NCBI GenBank assembly: GCA_948144175.1
Contig: CANXME010002121.1
Location: 310,001 to 374,000, forward strand
Origin: Closterium sp. NIES-65
Lineage: Eukaryota > Streptophyta > Zygnematophyceae > Desmidiales > Closteriaceae
Length of the DNA stretch: 64,000 nt
Direction of reading: 5' to 3'
Shown: piece by piece, positions 20,548-32,391 of the stretch
How the letters are laid out: every line of letters starts with the position of its first letter
How positions within the stretch are numbered: the first letter of the stretch is position 1
Translations under genes and position numbers: made by a program
Notes under the pieces: generated by a model
The model's database searches: none
The model's input: the letters and a program-made list of their open reading frames with translations, nothing else
Told to the model about the DNA's origin: nothing

Positions 20548-22090
20548 ATGGCTACCCCTAGTGTCCTCGCTTTTGACGCTGAGGGTCGGGCCATTGAATT
20601 TGACGTCTGGGTAGATGACCTGCAACTTTTCCTACAATGCGATAGGGCAGACGGTCTCTCCCTCTTTGACCTCACTTCTGGTGCCTCTCCTGCCCCTGCT
20701 GCTGATGCTGACGCCACTGTTCGCTCACAGTGGGCCACACGCGATGCCGCTACCTGTCTTGTCTTGCTGTGCGCCGCCAATTGCCTACCGCTGAGCGTGC
20801 ACACTTTAGTCAATACAAGAGTGCTAAGACCTTGTACGACGCTGTAGTTGCATGCTACTCTTCCCCTGCCACTTCTGCACTTAGCCGCCTCATCCTGCCG
20901 TACCTCTTCCCTGACCTAGCCGCTTTTCCCACAGTCGCTGACATCATTACGTACCTTCGCACTAGTGACATTCGTTACCGCGCTGCCCTTCCTGCTGACT
21001 TCTGCACCAAGAACCCCCCCCCTATGTACATCACCCTCTACTACATAGTCACTCGGCTCCCTAACACCCTTCGCCCGGTCAGGGACCACTTTCTCTCTGT
21101 TTGCCCCACCACCCTCACCGTTGACCTCCTCGAGGAGCGCCTCCTAGCGGTAGAGAAGAGCATAGTCGCTGTAGGAGCCTCTCGTGGTGACCCTCGTGCC
21201 CCTGTCTTTGAGGGGTGCTCCCCCTCTCCCATCTTGCCCTCTGTTGCCTCAGCTGCTGCGGCCGACCTCGTTGGTCTTGAGTCGGTCGATGCAGCGTCTG
21301 CCCCTAGCGAGAGACGCCGCACTGGCAAGGGCAAGGGGGGCAAGGGCGCTGGAGGAGCTAGCGGGGGCGGTGGAGGAGGCGGTGGAGGCGGTAAAGGGGG
21401 TGGGGGTGGCGGTGGGGGTGGTGGCGGGGGTGGGGGCGTCAGTGGCGGCAGTGGAGGCGGAGGCGGTGGCGGCGGTGGCGGTGGGAGCGGAGGTGGCGGA
21501 GGTGGCGGCGCTGGAGGAGGTAGCGGCGGAGGAGGTGGAGCTGGTCGGGGTGGCGCTGCGCAGAGGGTCGGCTCTGGTGGTGGTCAGCGCCAGCAGCAGC
21601 AGCAGCAGCAGCACCAGCAGCGCACTCGTGAGATCCCTCCCCCTCAGCAGCTTCGTGAGTGGTACGGTGCACGTCAGCGGGGTGGGGGTACTGGTCCGTG
21701 CACCTACGTCCTACGCACCGGCGACCGCGCGGGTGAGCAGTGTGGGGGTGCGCACTCCACCCAGCGCTGCTTTGGCCGCCTGACGGACGCTTGGCGTCAC
21801 CAGTTCCCTGAGGCCACTGAGATCCCTCGCTGGGGTGAGCTGTTTAGGGGGTTCCTATCTTCGATCTTGATTATGATGCTATTCTTGCTGCCATGTATGC
21901 TGTGACTATTAATGATGAGGGTGACTGTACTGGTGTTTTCCGCCCGACCCGGGCATTGGGACTGCTGCTCTAGGTACTGGTGAGGCTGCTGCTCTAGGTG
22001 CTGGTGAGGCTGCTGCTCTAGGTGCCAGTGAGTCTGCTTCCTCAAGTGCTGGTGAGTCTGCTCTCTCAGGTACCGCGTCGGCTCCGAACT
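20548..22090 (+). pseudogene. E4 gag region
   Basis: Starts MATPSVLAFDAEGRAIEFDV. It holds the gag core, a long glycine tract (about 21355-21560), a CAG-coded glutamine run near 21590-21620 and the Cys-His finger (about 21698-21770). The region is interrupted. Confidence 0.8.
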
Positions 22091-22275
22091 CCCACACCTT
22101 CACCCTTGACCCGTTACTTCTTTCGAGACCGCACCACTAGGCTCTTAGTCAGCCAGTTGCAGTCTCTCTGGCAGACCCCTCTGGGGGTCCTGTCCTTGCC
22201 CACTTCTCCACTGTCCTCCCGTGTCCGGCGGCCCCCTCTCGTACCCTGTCTGGTCTTTAACTCCCCTCGTTCTCT

Positions 22276-25200
22276 ATGCACTTGGTGAGTGGTGCGGACC
22301 TACAGGATGCGGGGGCTCACCAGTTCACTCCTGCGAGCCAGCGAGTGACCAACTGCACGTGTGCTCGTACGGGCCGACACTTGGCCACGTTTACCCTTCG
22401 ACCGAGGTCGAGCCTGTACACACTGACCACTGAGTCTCCTCCGGTAACTGCGTCTGGTCAGGAAGCTGCATCGGGTCAGGTGTTTGCTGTAACGTCCAGG
22501 TGTGGCCCTGAGTCTGTCCCCTGCTCGTGTCGTCTCCTGTCTCACCAGACTCTCCTCTGGCACCACCGCCTTGGTCACCCCTCCCTGCCTCGTCTCCGAG
22601 GCATGGCCTCCCATGTCTTGGTCTCAGGTCTCACCCGGTACATCCCTCCCCTTCCTCCGGGGCCTGCCTCTACCTGTGTTCCCTGCGTCGAGGGTCGGCA
22701 GCGTGCTGCCCCTCACTCCTCCCAGTATCCTCCGACAGAGGCCCCGCTGCAGACGCTTCATATTGACGTGTGGGGCCCAGCTCGCGTCCGTGGACAGGGT
22801 CACGAGCGCTTCTTCCTGCTGGTGGTTGACGACTACTCGCGTTACACCACAGTCTTGAACGACTAGATCCGCGCAGCTCGTCTCCAGCTCAGGAAGAGTT
22901 TCGGCTCGGACTTTCCTGTTTTGCGTCTGCACTCCGACAGAGGCGGAGAGTTCTCCTCTGGCCTCCTACGAACCTACTGTCGTGCACGAGGCATCCGCCT
23001 GACCTTCACGCGTCCGGACTCTCCACAGCAAAATGGGATTGCTGATTGCCGCATTGGCATGGTCATGGACGTCGCCCGTACGTCCATGGTGCATGCGGCT
23101 GCCCCCCATTTTCGGTGGCCGTTTGCGGTTCGGTACGCGGCGCATCAGATCAACCTTCACCCCAGGGTCTCCATGCCGGAGACCTCCCCAGCTTTGCTGT
23201 GGACGGGGAAGGCTGGTGATGCGTCTGCGTTCCGTGTCTGGGGATCTCGGGCGTTTGTCCACGACTTGTCTGCGGACAAGCTGTCCCCTCGTGCTGCTCC
23301 TTGCGTCTTCCTTGGCTTCCCCCCCTGACGCGCCAGGGTGGCAGTTCTACCACCCCACCTCGCGCCGTGTTCTGTCCTCCCAGGACGTCACGTTTGACGA
23401 GTCGGTTCCCTACTACCATCTCTTACCCTACTGCACTCCGTCCCTCCCTCCGCCACCGCTCTTCCTTGTGCTAGGTCCCCCCCCAGTAGACCCCCTTCCC
23501 CCTCAGGGTCCTGCCCCCTCAGGTGTGTCCCAGGTAGACGCAGTCGAGCCTATTGAGGTAGCTGTTGACTCTGGTGCTGCTGGGGGTGCTGACTCTGGGG
23601 GTGCTGAGCCTGGGAGTGCTACGACTGGGGGTGCTGAGCCCGGGGGTGCTGACTCTAGGGGTGCTGAGCCTGGGGGTGCTACGACTGGGGGTGCTCAGCC
23701 TAGGGGTGCTACGCCTGGGGGTGCTGAGCCTGGGGGTGCGGAGCCTGAGGGTGCTGGGCCTACTCGTGTGGCGTCTGGCGGTGCTGGGCCTGGAGGTTCT
23801 CCGGGTGCTTCGTCTCGGCGGGAGCTCCTCTCTCCACAGGAGGTGCGTGAGTGGTTTGCCCGGCGCTAGAGGCGTGCTGCTGGAGCTGGAGGTTCTCCTG
23901 CTGCTGAGGGTTCTGGTACCACGGGTTTCGGAGGTGCTCGTACTGGGAATACTGGAGCTGCTGGGCTTGCGGGTACTGCTGGAGCTGGGGCTATTGCGTC
24001 TTCTTGTGGTCCGGCTGGAGCTGGAGCTATTGAGGGTGTTGGCTCTGAGGGTACTGCTAGCGTTACTGGCGGTGGTCCAACTGGTGGTGCTGCTGGCACT
24101 GCTGGAGGTCCTAGAGCTACTAGAGCTGCTGGGGGTATTGAAGCTGGAGGTGCTGCTAGCGCTGGTGCTGCCACAGGGCGTGCTGGTGCTGTCCCTTATA
24201 TTTTTGGTGTCGCTGCGCGGCCTCAGCCGTACTTCGTTGCACTCCTTGAGCAGGTTCTTGGTCTCCCGCCCTCTACTGGTCCTCCTCCCTTAGAGTGTCC
24301 ACAGCCTGTCCCGTCGCAGTTACAGATATAGCCGGCCTCCCCACTGCCTGCTCCTTCTCCCTACACTGGTCCTACTGGAGGTCTTGCTGCGCGTCGTGAG
24401 CCTGCGTCTCGTCCTGCGTCGCCTGCTCGTGCTGCTCGCACTAGTGGTCGCAGTTCGCGTCAGCGTCCTCCTCCTGTCCCTGGCACGCACCGGATGTCTC
24501 TGCGTCCGTCCACTGCTCCTCTGCGTGCCCCTTTGCCTTCTCCTCCTGAGTCTTCTCTTCCTGCTCTTGCCGACCCGAAGTCGGACTCTCTTCGTGCTGC
24601 CAGTCCTACTGTCACGCGTCTCCTTGCTACTGTTGTCAGTGACCCTTCCTTTGAGTCCACTGCTGCGTCTGCCCTAGTTGTTGAGCTCGTCGACTTTGCT
24701 GCTCGCTGTCGCCTAGACTACGCTGCTAGTCTTGTTGCTGAGTCTGAGTCTGTCTGTCCTCCGTCCGTCGAGGGTGAGTGTGCCCTTGGCACGGACGTCC
24801 TTGAGGACAGGCAGGAGCAGTTCTAGTGTTTGGCTGCTGCTTCACCTCATCTCGTGTCCGTACTGCTTACCCCTGAGGGAGACCCGGATGCACTTGACAT
24901 CCCGACTCCGCGCTCTTACGCGGAGGCGATAGAGGGTCCCTACTCCTCTCAGTGGCAGGCAGCTATGGACGCAGAGATGGCTTCCTGGAAGTCCACAGGC
25001 ACCTACGTTGATGACGTTCCCCCGCCTGGGGCGAACATCGTCAGTGGCATGTGTATTTTCAGGGTGAAGCCGCCGCCGGGTTCTCCGCCTGTCTTCAAGG
25101 CGCGTTACGTGGCTCGTGGCTTCAGTGAGCGGCAGGGAGTTGACTACTTTCAGACCTTCTCTCCCACCCCGAAGATGACCACTCTTCGGGTACTACTGCA

Positions 25201-26222
25201 CATAACCGCTCAGCGCGACTACGAGCTTCACTCTCTTGACTTTTGCACTGCTTTCTTGCAGGGCAGCCTGCACGAGGAGATCTGGTTGCGCCGCCCTCCT
25301 GGCTTCTCTGGGTCGTTTCCTCCTGGTACCCAGTGGAGCCTCCGGCGGCCAGTCTACGGTCTCCGCCACGCACCTCGTGAGTGCCACGACACACTGAGGA
25401 CTACACTTGCGGCTCTAGGGTTTGCTCCTTCTACTGCCAACCCGTCGCTGTTTCTGCGCACCGACACCTCTTTGCCGCCGTTCTACATCCTCGTGTACGT
25501 CGACGACTTGGTCTTTGCCACTGCTGACACTACTGGACTCGCCCACGTGAAGTCCGAGCTGTAGAAGAGACACACGTGCATAGACCTGGGTGAACTGCGC
25601 AGCTACCTTGGCTTGCAGATCACCCGGGACAGAGCACAGTGCACCATTACCCGGACTCAGTCACACATGGTGCAGCAGGTCCTTCAGCGCTTCGGCTTCA
25701 CGTACTCCTCGCCTCAGGCCACTCCTCTGCCTACTCGCCACTCGCTCTCAGCTCTGCCTTCGGATGAGTCCGTAGAGTCGAGTGGCCCGTACCCAGAGCT
25801 TGTTGGCTGCCTCATGTACCTGATGACCTGCACACGTCCTGACCATGCATACCCTCTTAGCATTCTCGCACGCTATGTTGCTCCTGGGAGACACAGATCG
25901 GAGCACATGGCTGCAGCGAAGAGGGTGTTGCGCTACTTGTGCAGTACGTCGGGCATGGGGCTTGTGCTTGGAGGGCGGAGTCCAGTGGTCCTCACTGGTC
26001 ACGCAGACGCTTCTTGGGCTGACGACCAGGCTACATAGCGGTCGTCACAGGGTTACGCCTTCAGCCTTGGTTCCTGCTCTGTTTCGTGGCGGTCTACCCG
26101 TTCATCTTCTGTTCTCGGCTCCAGTTGTGAGGCTGAGATCTATGCCGGGCCATGGCTGCACAGGAGCTTCGCTGGCTCACCTACCTGCTGACTGACCTTG
26201 GAGAGCCGCCTCGTTCTCCTCC
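22276..26222 (+). pseudogene. E4 pol remnant
   Basis: Visible signatures are WHHRLGHPSLPRL, HIDVWGPARV, LHSDRGGEFSS, the YVDDLVFATAD box (about 25495-25530), LTGHADASWADDQ and SSCEAEIYA. The C-terminal part of RNase H is lost at the junction with E5. The order confirms copia-type pol. Confidence 0.82.
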
Positions 26223-26639
26223 AAACCACTCGCGCAGCTCCTGTGGAGAGAGTGGCTCCCGCCGAGAGAGAACCTCCAGGCCCAGCACCGCCAAACGCCA
26301 CACGAGCAAGCTTAGCTCCCTTAGGCTCCGCACCCACAGGCTCAGCATCTCCAGGCGTAGAACCCCCAGGCTCAGCACCCCCAGGCGTAGCACCCCCAGG
26401 CTCAGCACCCCCAGGCTCAGCATCCTCTGTGGTAGCACCCCCAGGCTCAGCACCCCCAGGCTCAGAACCCCCAGTAGTAGCACCCTCAGGCTCAGCACCC
26501 CCAGGCGTAGCACCCACACGCTCAGCACCCCCAGAGTTAGCACCCCCGGGCTCAGCACCCTCAGCAGCACCAGAGTCACCAGTAAACTCGAAAGGCTTGA
26601 CTGCGTCTACCTGGGACACACCTGAAGGGGCAGGACCCT

Positions 26640-28100
26640 GAGGGGGGAGGGGGTCTACCGGGGGGGGACCTGGCACAAGGAAGAGCGGTGGCGGGGGGAG
26701 GTATGGAGTGCGGTAGGGGAAGAGGCGGTAGTAGGGGCCGACTCGTCAAACGTGACGTCGTGGGAGGACAAAACACGGCGAGAGGTGTGGTGGTAGAACT
26801 GCCACCCTAGCGCGTCAGGGGGGAAGCCAAGGAAGACGCAAGGAGCAGCACGAGGGGATAGCTTGTCCGCAGACAAGTCGCGGACAAACGCCCGAGATCC
26901 CCAGACACGGAACGCAGACGCATCGCCAACCTTCCTGGTCCACAGCAAAGTTGGGGAGGTCTCCGGCATGGAGACCCTGGGCTGAAGGTTGATCTGATGC
27001 GCCGCGTACCGAACCGCAAACGGCCACAGAAAATGGGGGGCAGCCGCATGCATCTTGGACGTACGGGCGACGTCCATGACCATGCCAATGCGGCGCTCAG
27101 CAATCCCATTTTGCTGTGGAGAGTCCGGAAGCGTGAAGGTCTGGCGGATGCCTCGTGCACGACAGTAGGCTCGCAGAAGGCCAGAGGAGAACTCTCCGCC
27201 TCTGTCAGAGTGCAGACGAAGAACAGGAAAGTCCGAGCCGAAGCTCTGCCTGAGCTAGAGATGAGCTGCGCGGATCCAGTCGATCAACACCTCAGTGACA
27301 TCACCCTTGCTGCGCAAGGGGAAGACTGTGGTGTAACGCGAGTAGTCGTCAACCACCAGCAGGAAGGAGCGCTCGTGACCCTGTCCACGGACGCGGGCCG
27401 GGCCCCACACGTCCATGTGAAGCGACTGCAGCGGGGCCTCTATCGGAGGAAACTGGGAGGAGTGAGGGGCAGCCCGCTGCCGCCCCTCGACACAGGGGCA
27501 CAGGTAGGGCCAGGCCCCAGAGGAAGGGGAGGGAGGGACCGGGGAAGACTAGAGACAAGGACACGGGAGGCCATGCCTCGGAGACGAAGCAGGGAGGGGT
27601 GACCAAGGCGGTGGTGCCAAAGGAGAGTCTCGTGAGACAGGAGGTTACACGAGCAGGGGGCAGACTCAGGACCAGACCTGGACGCTGCAGCAAACACCTG
27701 ACCCGACGCAGCTACCTGACCAGACGCAGTGACTGGAGGAGACGCAGTGGTCAGTGTGTACAGGCTCGACCCCGGCCGACGTGTAAACGTGGCCAGGTGT
27801 CGGCCTATCCGAGCGTCCGTGCAGTGGGTCACCCGCTGACTCGCAGGAGTGAACTGGTGAACCCCCGCATCCTGTAGGTCAGCACCACTCACCAAGTTTG
27901 TAGAGAACGAGGGGAGGTAAAGATTAGACAGGGTGCCAGAGGGGGCCGCCGGACACGGGAGGACAATGGAGAAGTGAGCAAGGACAGGACCCCCAGAGGG
28001 GTCTGCCGGAGAGACTACAACTGGCCGGCCAAGCGGCGTGAGTGTGGTGCGGTCTCGAAAGAAGGAGCGAGAAGCCCCCGAGTGAAGGGTGAAGGTGTGG
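26640..28100 (-). pseudogene. E5 pol remnant: protease and integrase
   Basis: The pre-integrase stretch WHHRLGHPSLLRL and the GIAERRIGMVMDVAR region around the integrase glutamate are readable. The linker with GGAEPGG repeats follows and is cut at 26223. There is no reverse transcriptase. Confidence 0.78.
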
Positions 28101-28199
28101 GAGGCCGAAGCCGACGCAGTACCTGAGAGAGCAGACTCACCAGCACCTGAGGGAGCAGACGCACGAGCACCTAGAGCAGCAGCCTAGCTAGCACCTAGA

Positions 28200-29618
28200 G
28201 CAGCAGCCTCACCAGTACCTAGAGCAGCAGTCTCAATGCCCGGGTCGGGCGGAAAACACCGGTAACAGTCACCCTCATCACTAATAGTTACAGCATACAT
28301 GGCAGCAAGAATAGCATCAAAGTCAAGGTCAAAGACAACTACTCCCGCCCTAGACAGCTCGCTCGAGCGGGGATCTTAGTGGCCTCAGGGAACTAATGAC
28401 ACCAAGCGTCCGCCAGGTGGCCAAAGCAGCGCTGGGTGGAGTGCGCACCCCCGCACTGCTCACCCCCGGTGCGTAGGACGTAGGTGCACGGACCAGTACC
28501 CCCACCCCGCTGGCGTGCAGCGTACCACTCACGGAGCTGCTGAGGGGGGGGGGGGGGATGTCACGAGTGCGCTGCTGCTGCTGCTGGCGCTGACCACCAT
28601 CGGAGCCGACCCTCTGCGCAGCGCCACCCCGACCAGCTCCACCTCCTCCGCCGCCGCCTCCTCCACCGCCGCCACCTCCGCCACCTCCGCTCTCACCGCC
28701 ACCGCCGCCGCCGCCTCCGCCTCCACTGCCGCCACCGGCACCTCCACCCCCGCCACCACTCCCACCACCACCCCCACCCCCTCCACTGCCTCCACCGCCA
28801 CCTCCGCCACCCCCGCCAGCCCCTCCAGCACCCTTGCCCCTCTTGCCCTTGCCGGTGCGGCGTCTCCCGCTCGGGGCAGACGCAGCGCCGACCGACTCGA
28901 AACCAACGAGGTCGGCCGTAGCAGCAGAGGCAACAGAGGGCAAAAGAGGGGAGGGGGAACACCCCTCAAAGACGGGGGTGCGAGGGTCACCACGAAAGGC
29001 TCCTACAGCGACTATGCTCCTCTGCTGCTAGGAGGGCCTTCTCGAGGAGGTCAACGGTGAGAGTGGTGGGGCAAACTGAGAGGAAGTGGTCCCTGACTAT
29101 GCGAAGGGAGTCAGGGAGCTGGGTGACTATAATAGAGGGTGACGTACATGGGGGGGGGTTCTCGGCACAGAACTTAGCAGGAAGCGCAGCGCGGTAGCGA
29201 GTGTCACTAGTGCGAAGGTGCGTAATGAGGTCAGCGACTGTGGGAAAGGCAGCAAGGTCACGGAAGAGGTACGGTAGCATGAGGCGGCTCAGTGCAGCAG
29301 TGGCAGGGGAGGAGTAGCGCGCAACTACAGCGTCGTACAAGGTCTGAGCTTTCTTGTACTGGCTAAAGTGCGCACGCTTAGAGGTAGGCAGGTGGCGACG
29401 CACAGCAAGACGTGCAGCAGCATCGCGTGTGGCCCACTGTGAGCAAACAGTGGTGCGGCATCAGCAGCAGGGGCAGGAAAGGCACCAGAGGTGAGGTCAA
29501 AGAGGGAGAGACCGTCTGCCCTATCGCACTGTTGGAAAAGCTGCAGGTCATCTACCTAGACGTCAAACTCAATGGCCCGACCCTCAGCGTCAAAAGCGAG
29601 GACACTAGGGGTAGCCAT
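28200..29618 (-). pseudogene. E5 gag region
   Basis: The start codon lies at 29618 and the encoded start matches MATPSVLAFDAEGRA. The gag core (FSQYKKAQTLYDAVVARYSS, LPYLFRDLAAFPTVADLI) and the glycine tract (about 28840-28620) are clear. Glutamine run and finger follow near 28580-28430. Confidence 0.78.
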
Positions 29619-30550
29619 GATAGCAGTAGACTAGCAGCGCGAACAGTAGGGTAGGGGCAGTGCAGTGACAGAGGCGCTGCTCTTTCCGGACAGGGCGGCT
29701 CGGGCGGCTCGGCGGCTCGGCGGCTCGGCTACTCGGCGGCTCGGCTACTCGGCGGCTCGGGCGGCTCGGGCGGCTCGGCGGTACGGCGGCTTGGCAGCAA
29801 CTGCGGCTTGGCGACTCGGCAGCTCGGGCGGCTCGGGCGGCTCGGCGGTACGGCGGCTTGGCAGCAACTGCAGCTCGGCGGCTCGGCGACCCAGCGGCTC
29901 GGGCGGCTTAGGTGGCGCGGCGGCAAGGTGGCTCGGGTGGATCGGGCGGCTCGGCAGCAGCTCGGCGGCGCTGGCGGCTCGGTGGTGACGGCGGGGCCGC
30001 GTGGGGACGGCGGCGGGGCCTGGTGGAGCGGCGGCGGGGTCGGGTGGAGCAGCGTCGGGGCCGGGTGGAGGCGGCGCCGGGGCCGGGAAGGGCAGCTCCG
30101 GGGCCGCAGGGGTAGGCGACGGGGCCAGCAGAGGCGGCGTCGAGGCAGGGAAGGGCGGCGCCGGGGCCGCAGGGGTAGGCGACGGGGCCGCTAGGGCGGC
30201 TAGGAGGGGGGGGGTCGCGAGGGCGGCTTGAAGAGGCCGCGAGGGCGGCTAGAAAGGGCCGCGAGGGCGGCGTGAAAGGGCTGCGAGGGCGGCGCGACGC
30301 GACGGAGCCGCGAGGGCGGCGGATCGGGGCCGCGAGAGCGGCGCGACGCGGCCGCTAGGGCGGCGCGACGGGAAGGGGCTGCAAGGGCGACGCGACGGGG
30401 CCGCAAGCGCTACGCGACGGGGCCGTTAGGGCGGCGCGACGGGGCTGTGAGAGGGGAGCGCGACTCGGGCAGTGTAGAGCGCGCTCCGGGCAGGGAAAAA
30501 AGGTGGTGGGCCCTAGGAACAGTTCCCACAAGGGAACCTGCTCGATACCA

Positions 30551-30675
30551 TGAGAAACTGAACGAGAATAAATTGACTACGGGAAAGTTGGGTACAAGTA
30601 CAAACCCTAGAAAGCTATACCCCATATGTGTTACCCCACTATAGCCTACAGTAGCTATGTCATATAAATCTGACA
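30551..30675 (-). repeat. 5' LTR of E5
   Basis: A 125-bp LTR in minus orientation, TGTCAGATTTATATGAC to GTTTCTCA, next to primer site TGGTATCGAG. Confidence 0.88.
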
Positions 30676-30742
30676 AAGGGTTACAGGCATGTTGGTCTGG
30701 GGGGTTATGGGCGCACTGACCCACTACTTAACAAGCCCTTTT

Positions 30743-30814
30743 ATCCCAATGGTCTAGTGGTTGGGATTCTGACGTGGTATCAGAGCGAAGGTCTCGGGTT
30801 CGAATCCCGGTGTG
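30743..30814 (+). promoter_or_regulatory. tRNA-Glu-like A box / B box module, copy 2
   Basis: A box TGGTCTAGTGG at 30750-30760 and B box GGTTCGAATCC at 30797-30807 are 47 nt apart, near the spacing of a real tRNA-Glu. The T arm is intact with a TTCGAAT loop. The primer site TGGTATCAGAGC at 30775-30786 occupies the place of the anticodon arm. Confidence 0.65.
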
Positions 30815-30843
30815 TGCAGTTCGGGTATCCCAGTGCGGGGGGG

Positions 30844-30981
30844 TGTCAGAGGTCCACTGGTGATCCTCAATTGATCCTAGGGAAGGGTTACAGGCATGTT
30901 GGCCTGGGGGGTTATGGGCGCACTGACCCGCTACTTAACAAGCCCTTTTATCCCAATGCTCTAGTGGTTGGGATTCTGACA
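30844..30981 (+). repeat. 3' LTR of miniature element copy 2
   Basis: A complete LTR of 138 bp with mirrored ends TGTCAGA and TCTGACA. It contains the inverted pair ATCCCAA / TTGGGAT near its end. Confidence 0.87.
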
Positions 30982-30986
30982 TGCTA

Positions 30987-31165
30987 GACAGATTTCGTGT
31001 CATTCATCGCGTTTGGTAGGGAGATATGATGTTCCAAACATGCGAGCAGTGATAATTGAGGAACGATAGGCCTTTGCTATTACGTGGTGCCAAATCAACG
31101 CCCGTTTGTTGTTCTAAATCAGGTTTCTTTCTAACATTCAAGCTTGTACTGTATTATAATAACAA
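30987..31165. repeat. Sat1 satellite, continuation past nested elements
   Basis: The satellite phrase TTCGTGTCATTC, the marker ATATGATG at 31024, a GATAGGCC block and CATTCAAGC follow in monomer order. The last monomer of the main array supplies 144 bases (19292-19435), and 30987-31023 supplies the remaining 37, giving exactly 181. After about 31165 the sequence turns AT-rich (to 31273) with nothing recognisable. Confidence 0.88.
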
Positions 31166-31273
31166 TGCGTAGGCGTATTTTTATAACCAGTTACTATTTT
31201 TGTCGATTTTGATTATTTTAGTTCATAATCCAACACAAATGTACATATCATCCACTCCCTGATTAGTTGATTT

Positions 31274-31397
31274 TGTCAGATTTATATGACTTAGCCTGTA
31301 TAGGCTATAGTGGGGTAGCACATATGGGGTACAATATTTCTAGGGTTTGTACTTGTACCCAACCTCCCACTAGTCAATCATTCCTCATTTCTTCACA
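31274..31397 (+). repeat. 5' LTR of E6
   Basis: A 124-bp LTR, TGTCAGATTTATATGAC to TTTCTTCACA, followed by the primer site. Confidence 0.9.
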
Positions 31398-32391
31398 TGA
31401 TATTGAGCAGGTTCCCTAGTGGGAACGCTTCCTAGGGCCCACCACGATTTTTTTTTTTTTTTCCTGCTCGAAGCGCGCTTTGCTCCTGCTCGAGTCGCGC
31501 CCCGTGTGCCCTCCCTACCGTCGCGCCCTCTCTCGGCCCCTCACGGCCCCTTCGCGTTGCCCTTAGCGGCCCCTCTCACGGCCCCTCGCGCCGCCCTTAC
31601 GGCCCCTCGCGCCGTCCTTACGGCCCCTCGCGCCGCCCTTACGGCCCCTTACGGCCCCTCTCGCCGCCCTTACGGCCCCTCGCGCGGCCCCTTACGGCCC
31701 CTCGCGCCGCCCTTACGGCCCCTCGTGCGGCCCCTTACGGCCCCTCGCGCCGCCCTTCGGGGCCCCTCGCAGCCTCTTCACGGCCCGTCGCCGCCCTCCG
31801 CGGCCCCTCGCGCCGCCCTTCACGGCCCGTTGCCGCCCTCCGCGGCCCCTCGCGCCGCCCTTCACGGCCCCTCCGCCGCCCTTCGCGGCCTCTCACGGCC
31901 CTGTCGCTGCCCTTCGCGGCCCGCCGTCGCCGCCCCTGCAGCAGCAGCAGCCGCAGTCCCTACAGCAGCGGCGGCCGCCGTCCCTGCAGCAGCAGCCGCC
32001 GCTGTCCCTCCTGCAGCAGCCGACGCCGTCCCTGCAGCAGCAGCCGCCGCCGTCCCTGCAGCAACAGCCGCCGCCGTCCCTACAGCAGCAGCCGCCGCCG
32101 TTCCTGCAGCGGAAGCCGCAGCTGCAGCAGCCGTTACCAGCAGCAGCCGCCGCCACCTCCCTCAGGACCGCAGCCGCCGCCGCCGCTTACAGCAGCCGCT
32201 GGTGCGCCTCGGCCCTACCGACGCGCCTTGGCCCGCCTCTGCTGGTGCGCCTCGGCCCTACCTGCGCGCCTCTGCTCGTCCCTGCCAGTGCGCCTCGGCC
32301 CTGCCCCACCACTTGCGGCTCTCTGCCCTGGTAAGAGTGTCCGCACTGCGCTGTCACTACTGCCACTGCTGCTACTGCCGCCACTGCTGTT

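Larger units (their letters stand above)
19437..26222 (+). mobile_element. Family A Ty1/copia element E4
   Basis: The 5' LTR (19437-19565) is followed by the primer site, hairpin module (19587-19610), leader (about 19620-20540), gag (from 20548), protease (about 22100), integrase region (about 22540-23330), EPGG linker (about 23580-23760), reverse transcriptase (about 24960-25640) and RNase H (about 25790-26222). It ends abruptly inside RNase H where E5 runs in from the other side, so no 3' LTR is present. It is heavily broken, with about eight interruptions. Its leader is built of CGCCCTCGCGGCCCCGTCG units, unlike E2/E3, and its LTR is a separate subtype. Confidence 0.9.
26223..30675 (-). 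mobile_element. Family A Ty1/copia element E5
   Basis: On the minus strand from 30675: 5' LTR (30675-30551), primer site, hairpin module (30529-30506), leader (about 30480-29640), gag (from 29618), protease (about 28090), integrase region (about 27640-26790) and EPGG linker (about 26580-26290). It stops in the linker at the junction with E4, so reverse transcriptase, RNase H and 3' LTR are absent. It is broken, with about six interruptions. Its LTR belongs to the E6/E8 subtype (TGTCAGATTTATATGAC), not the E4 subtype. The pair E4/E5 therefore joins two different copies. Its outer edge cuts into the 5' LTR of the second miniature element. Confidence 0.88.
30676..30981 (+). mobile_element. TRIM-like miniature LTR element, copy 2
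   Basis: The 5' LTR (30676-30774) is cut short where E5 abuts it. A 69-bp interior (30775-30843) with primer site TGGTATCAGAGCGAAGG and a G-rich purine tract follows, then a complete 138-bp 3' LTR (30844-30981, TGTCAGAGG to TTCTGACA). Directly after it lies TGCTA (30982-30986). The same TGCTA sits at 19431-19435, on the far side of the E4/E5 block, so the two are the likely target duplication. The LTR and interior match copy 1 closely in opposite orientation. Confidence 0.87.

Noticed and set aside
30743-30814. A tRNA-Glu gene
   Set aside because: D and T arms and boxes match, but the acceptor ends do not pair and the anticodon arm is replaced by a primer site. The unit occurs only in the miniature element.
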